From the NCBI GenBank assembly GCA_016715365.1, contig JADKAM010000007.1:124001-188000 (forward strand): a stretch of 64,000 bases of DNA, read 5' to 3'. A model generated the notes under the pieces. The model ran no database searches and was not told the origin of the DNA. It worked only from the letters and a program-made list of their open reading frames with translations. A program made the position numbers and the translations under genes. The stretch comes from Chitinophagaceae bacterium (GTDB lineage Bacteria > Bacteroidota > Bacteroidia > Chitinophagales > Chitinophagaceae). Numbering within the stretch: position 1 is the first letter of the stretch; every line of letters begins with the position of its first letter. Positions 63,940 to 64,000 of the stretch are shown here, piece after piece.

Positions 63940-64000
63940 TTACAATTCCGGGTATAAAGGAAACTGCTTCATAAATGATTTTACTTCTTCCTTTACAGCA
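63940..64000 (-). CDS. glyA: 3' end of a minus-strand gene, probably serine hydroxymethyltransferase
   Basis: The last bases of the window, read on the minus strand, encode AVKEEVKSFMKQFPLYPEL and a stop at 63940-63942. An ending with a helical VKEEVKxFMKxFPLYP is typical of SHMT (GlyA), which interconverts serine and glycine with folate. With only 19 residues the assignment is tentative. The gene is cut by the window edge. Confidence 0.45.
   Translation of the reverse strand, partial: AVKEEVKSFMKQFPLYPEL

Overview
The window reads as a chromosomal segment of a Bacteroidota bacterium, most likely a member of the Chitinophagaceae. The reasons are the TAnnTTTG-type -7 promoter boxes, a type IX secretion (T9SS) sorting tail, WG-repeat, DUF4293 and DUF6427 proteins that are typical of the phylum, and many secreted proteins whose signal peptide ends in Ala-Gln. 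No phage, transposase, CRISPR array, tRNA or rRNA was recognised.

Left part (1-36 kb) is mostly housekeeping. It holds the end of a Kup potassium transporter, a rhodanese, two sister alpha/beta hydrolases, two LD-carboxypeptidases (one frameshifted), metG, a WG-repeat protein, an LtaS-like sulfatase divergent from a GDPD-like protein, and a FadN-type beta-oxidation enzyme. An iron/oxidative-stress island follows at 14.8-20 kb: DUF2231, an OmpR-type two-component pair, a lipoprotein rubrerythrin, a second DUF2231 and a ferritin-like/VIT1 fusion. Two of its promoters share one direct-repeat operator at identical spacing. Next come a metzincin-type peptidase, an ABC exporter, a TIGR01777 epimerase, purQ, a DsbD locus in which the redox cysteines of the alpha domain sit in two stand-alone proteins instead of in DsbD, twin ECF sigma factors, uvrA, a TlpA-like thioredoxin and a DUF4293 protein.

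Right part (36.4-63.7 kb) is dominated by six giant secreted repeat proteins on the minus strand (A to F, about 720-1290 residues). Each has a signal peptide, a conserved N-terminal domain and a long mosaic of roughly 17-residue NTAxG repeats resembling the YadA/Hep-Hag adhesin head. They end in one of three tails: an S74 endosialidase-type self-cleaving chaperone (A, C), a short beta-rich tail ending near YxVTVIx (B, E, F), or a third tail (D). Small secreted Pro/Lys-rich proteins follow A, B and a T9SS-tailed protein. A TPR histidine kinase and a LuxR-type regulator sit inside the array between E and F. A CCCC/GGGG palindrome lies about 55-63 bp upstream of E, of the regulator and of the T9SS gene, suggesting a dedicated control circuit. 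A decayed D-type tail lies just downstream of E, and B and C carry frame disruptions near their tails, so tail exchange and decay seem to be part of how this locus evolves. The window ends in what is probably the last 19 codons of glyA.

The array of modular fibres with its partner proteins, resident two-component system and shared promoter elements is the best candidate for an undescribed system here.
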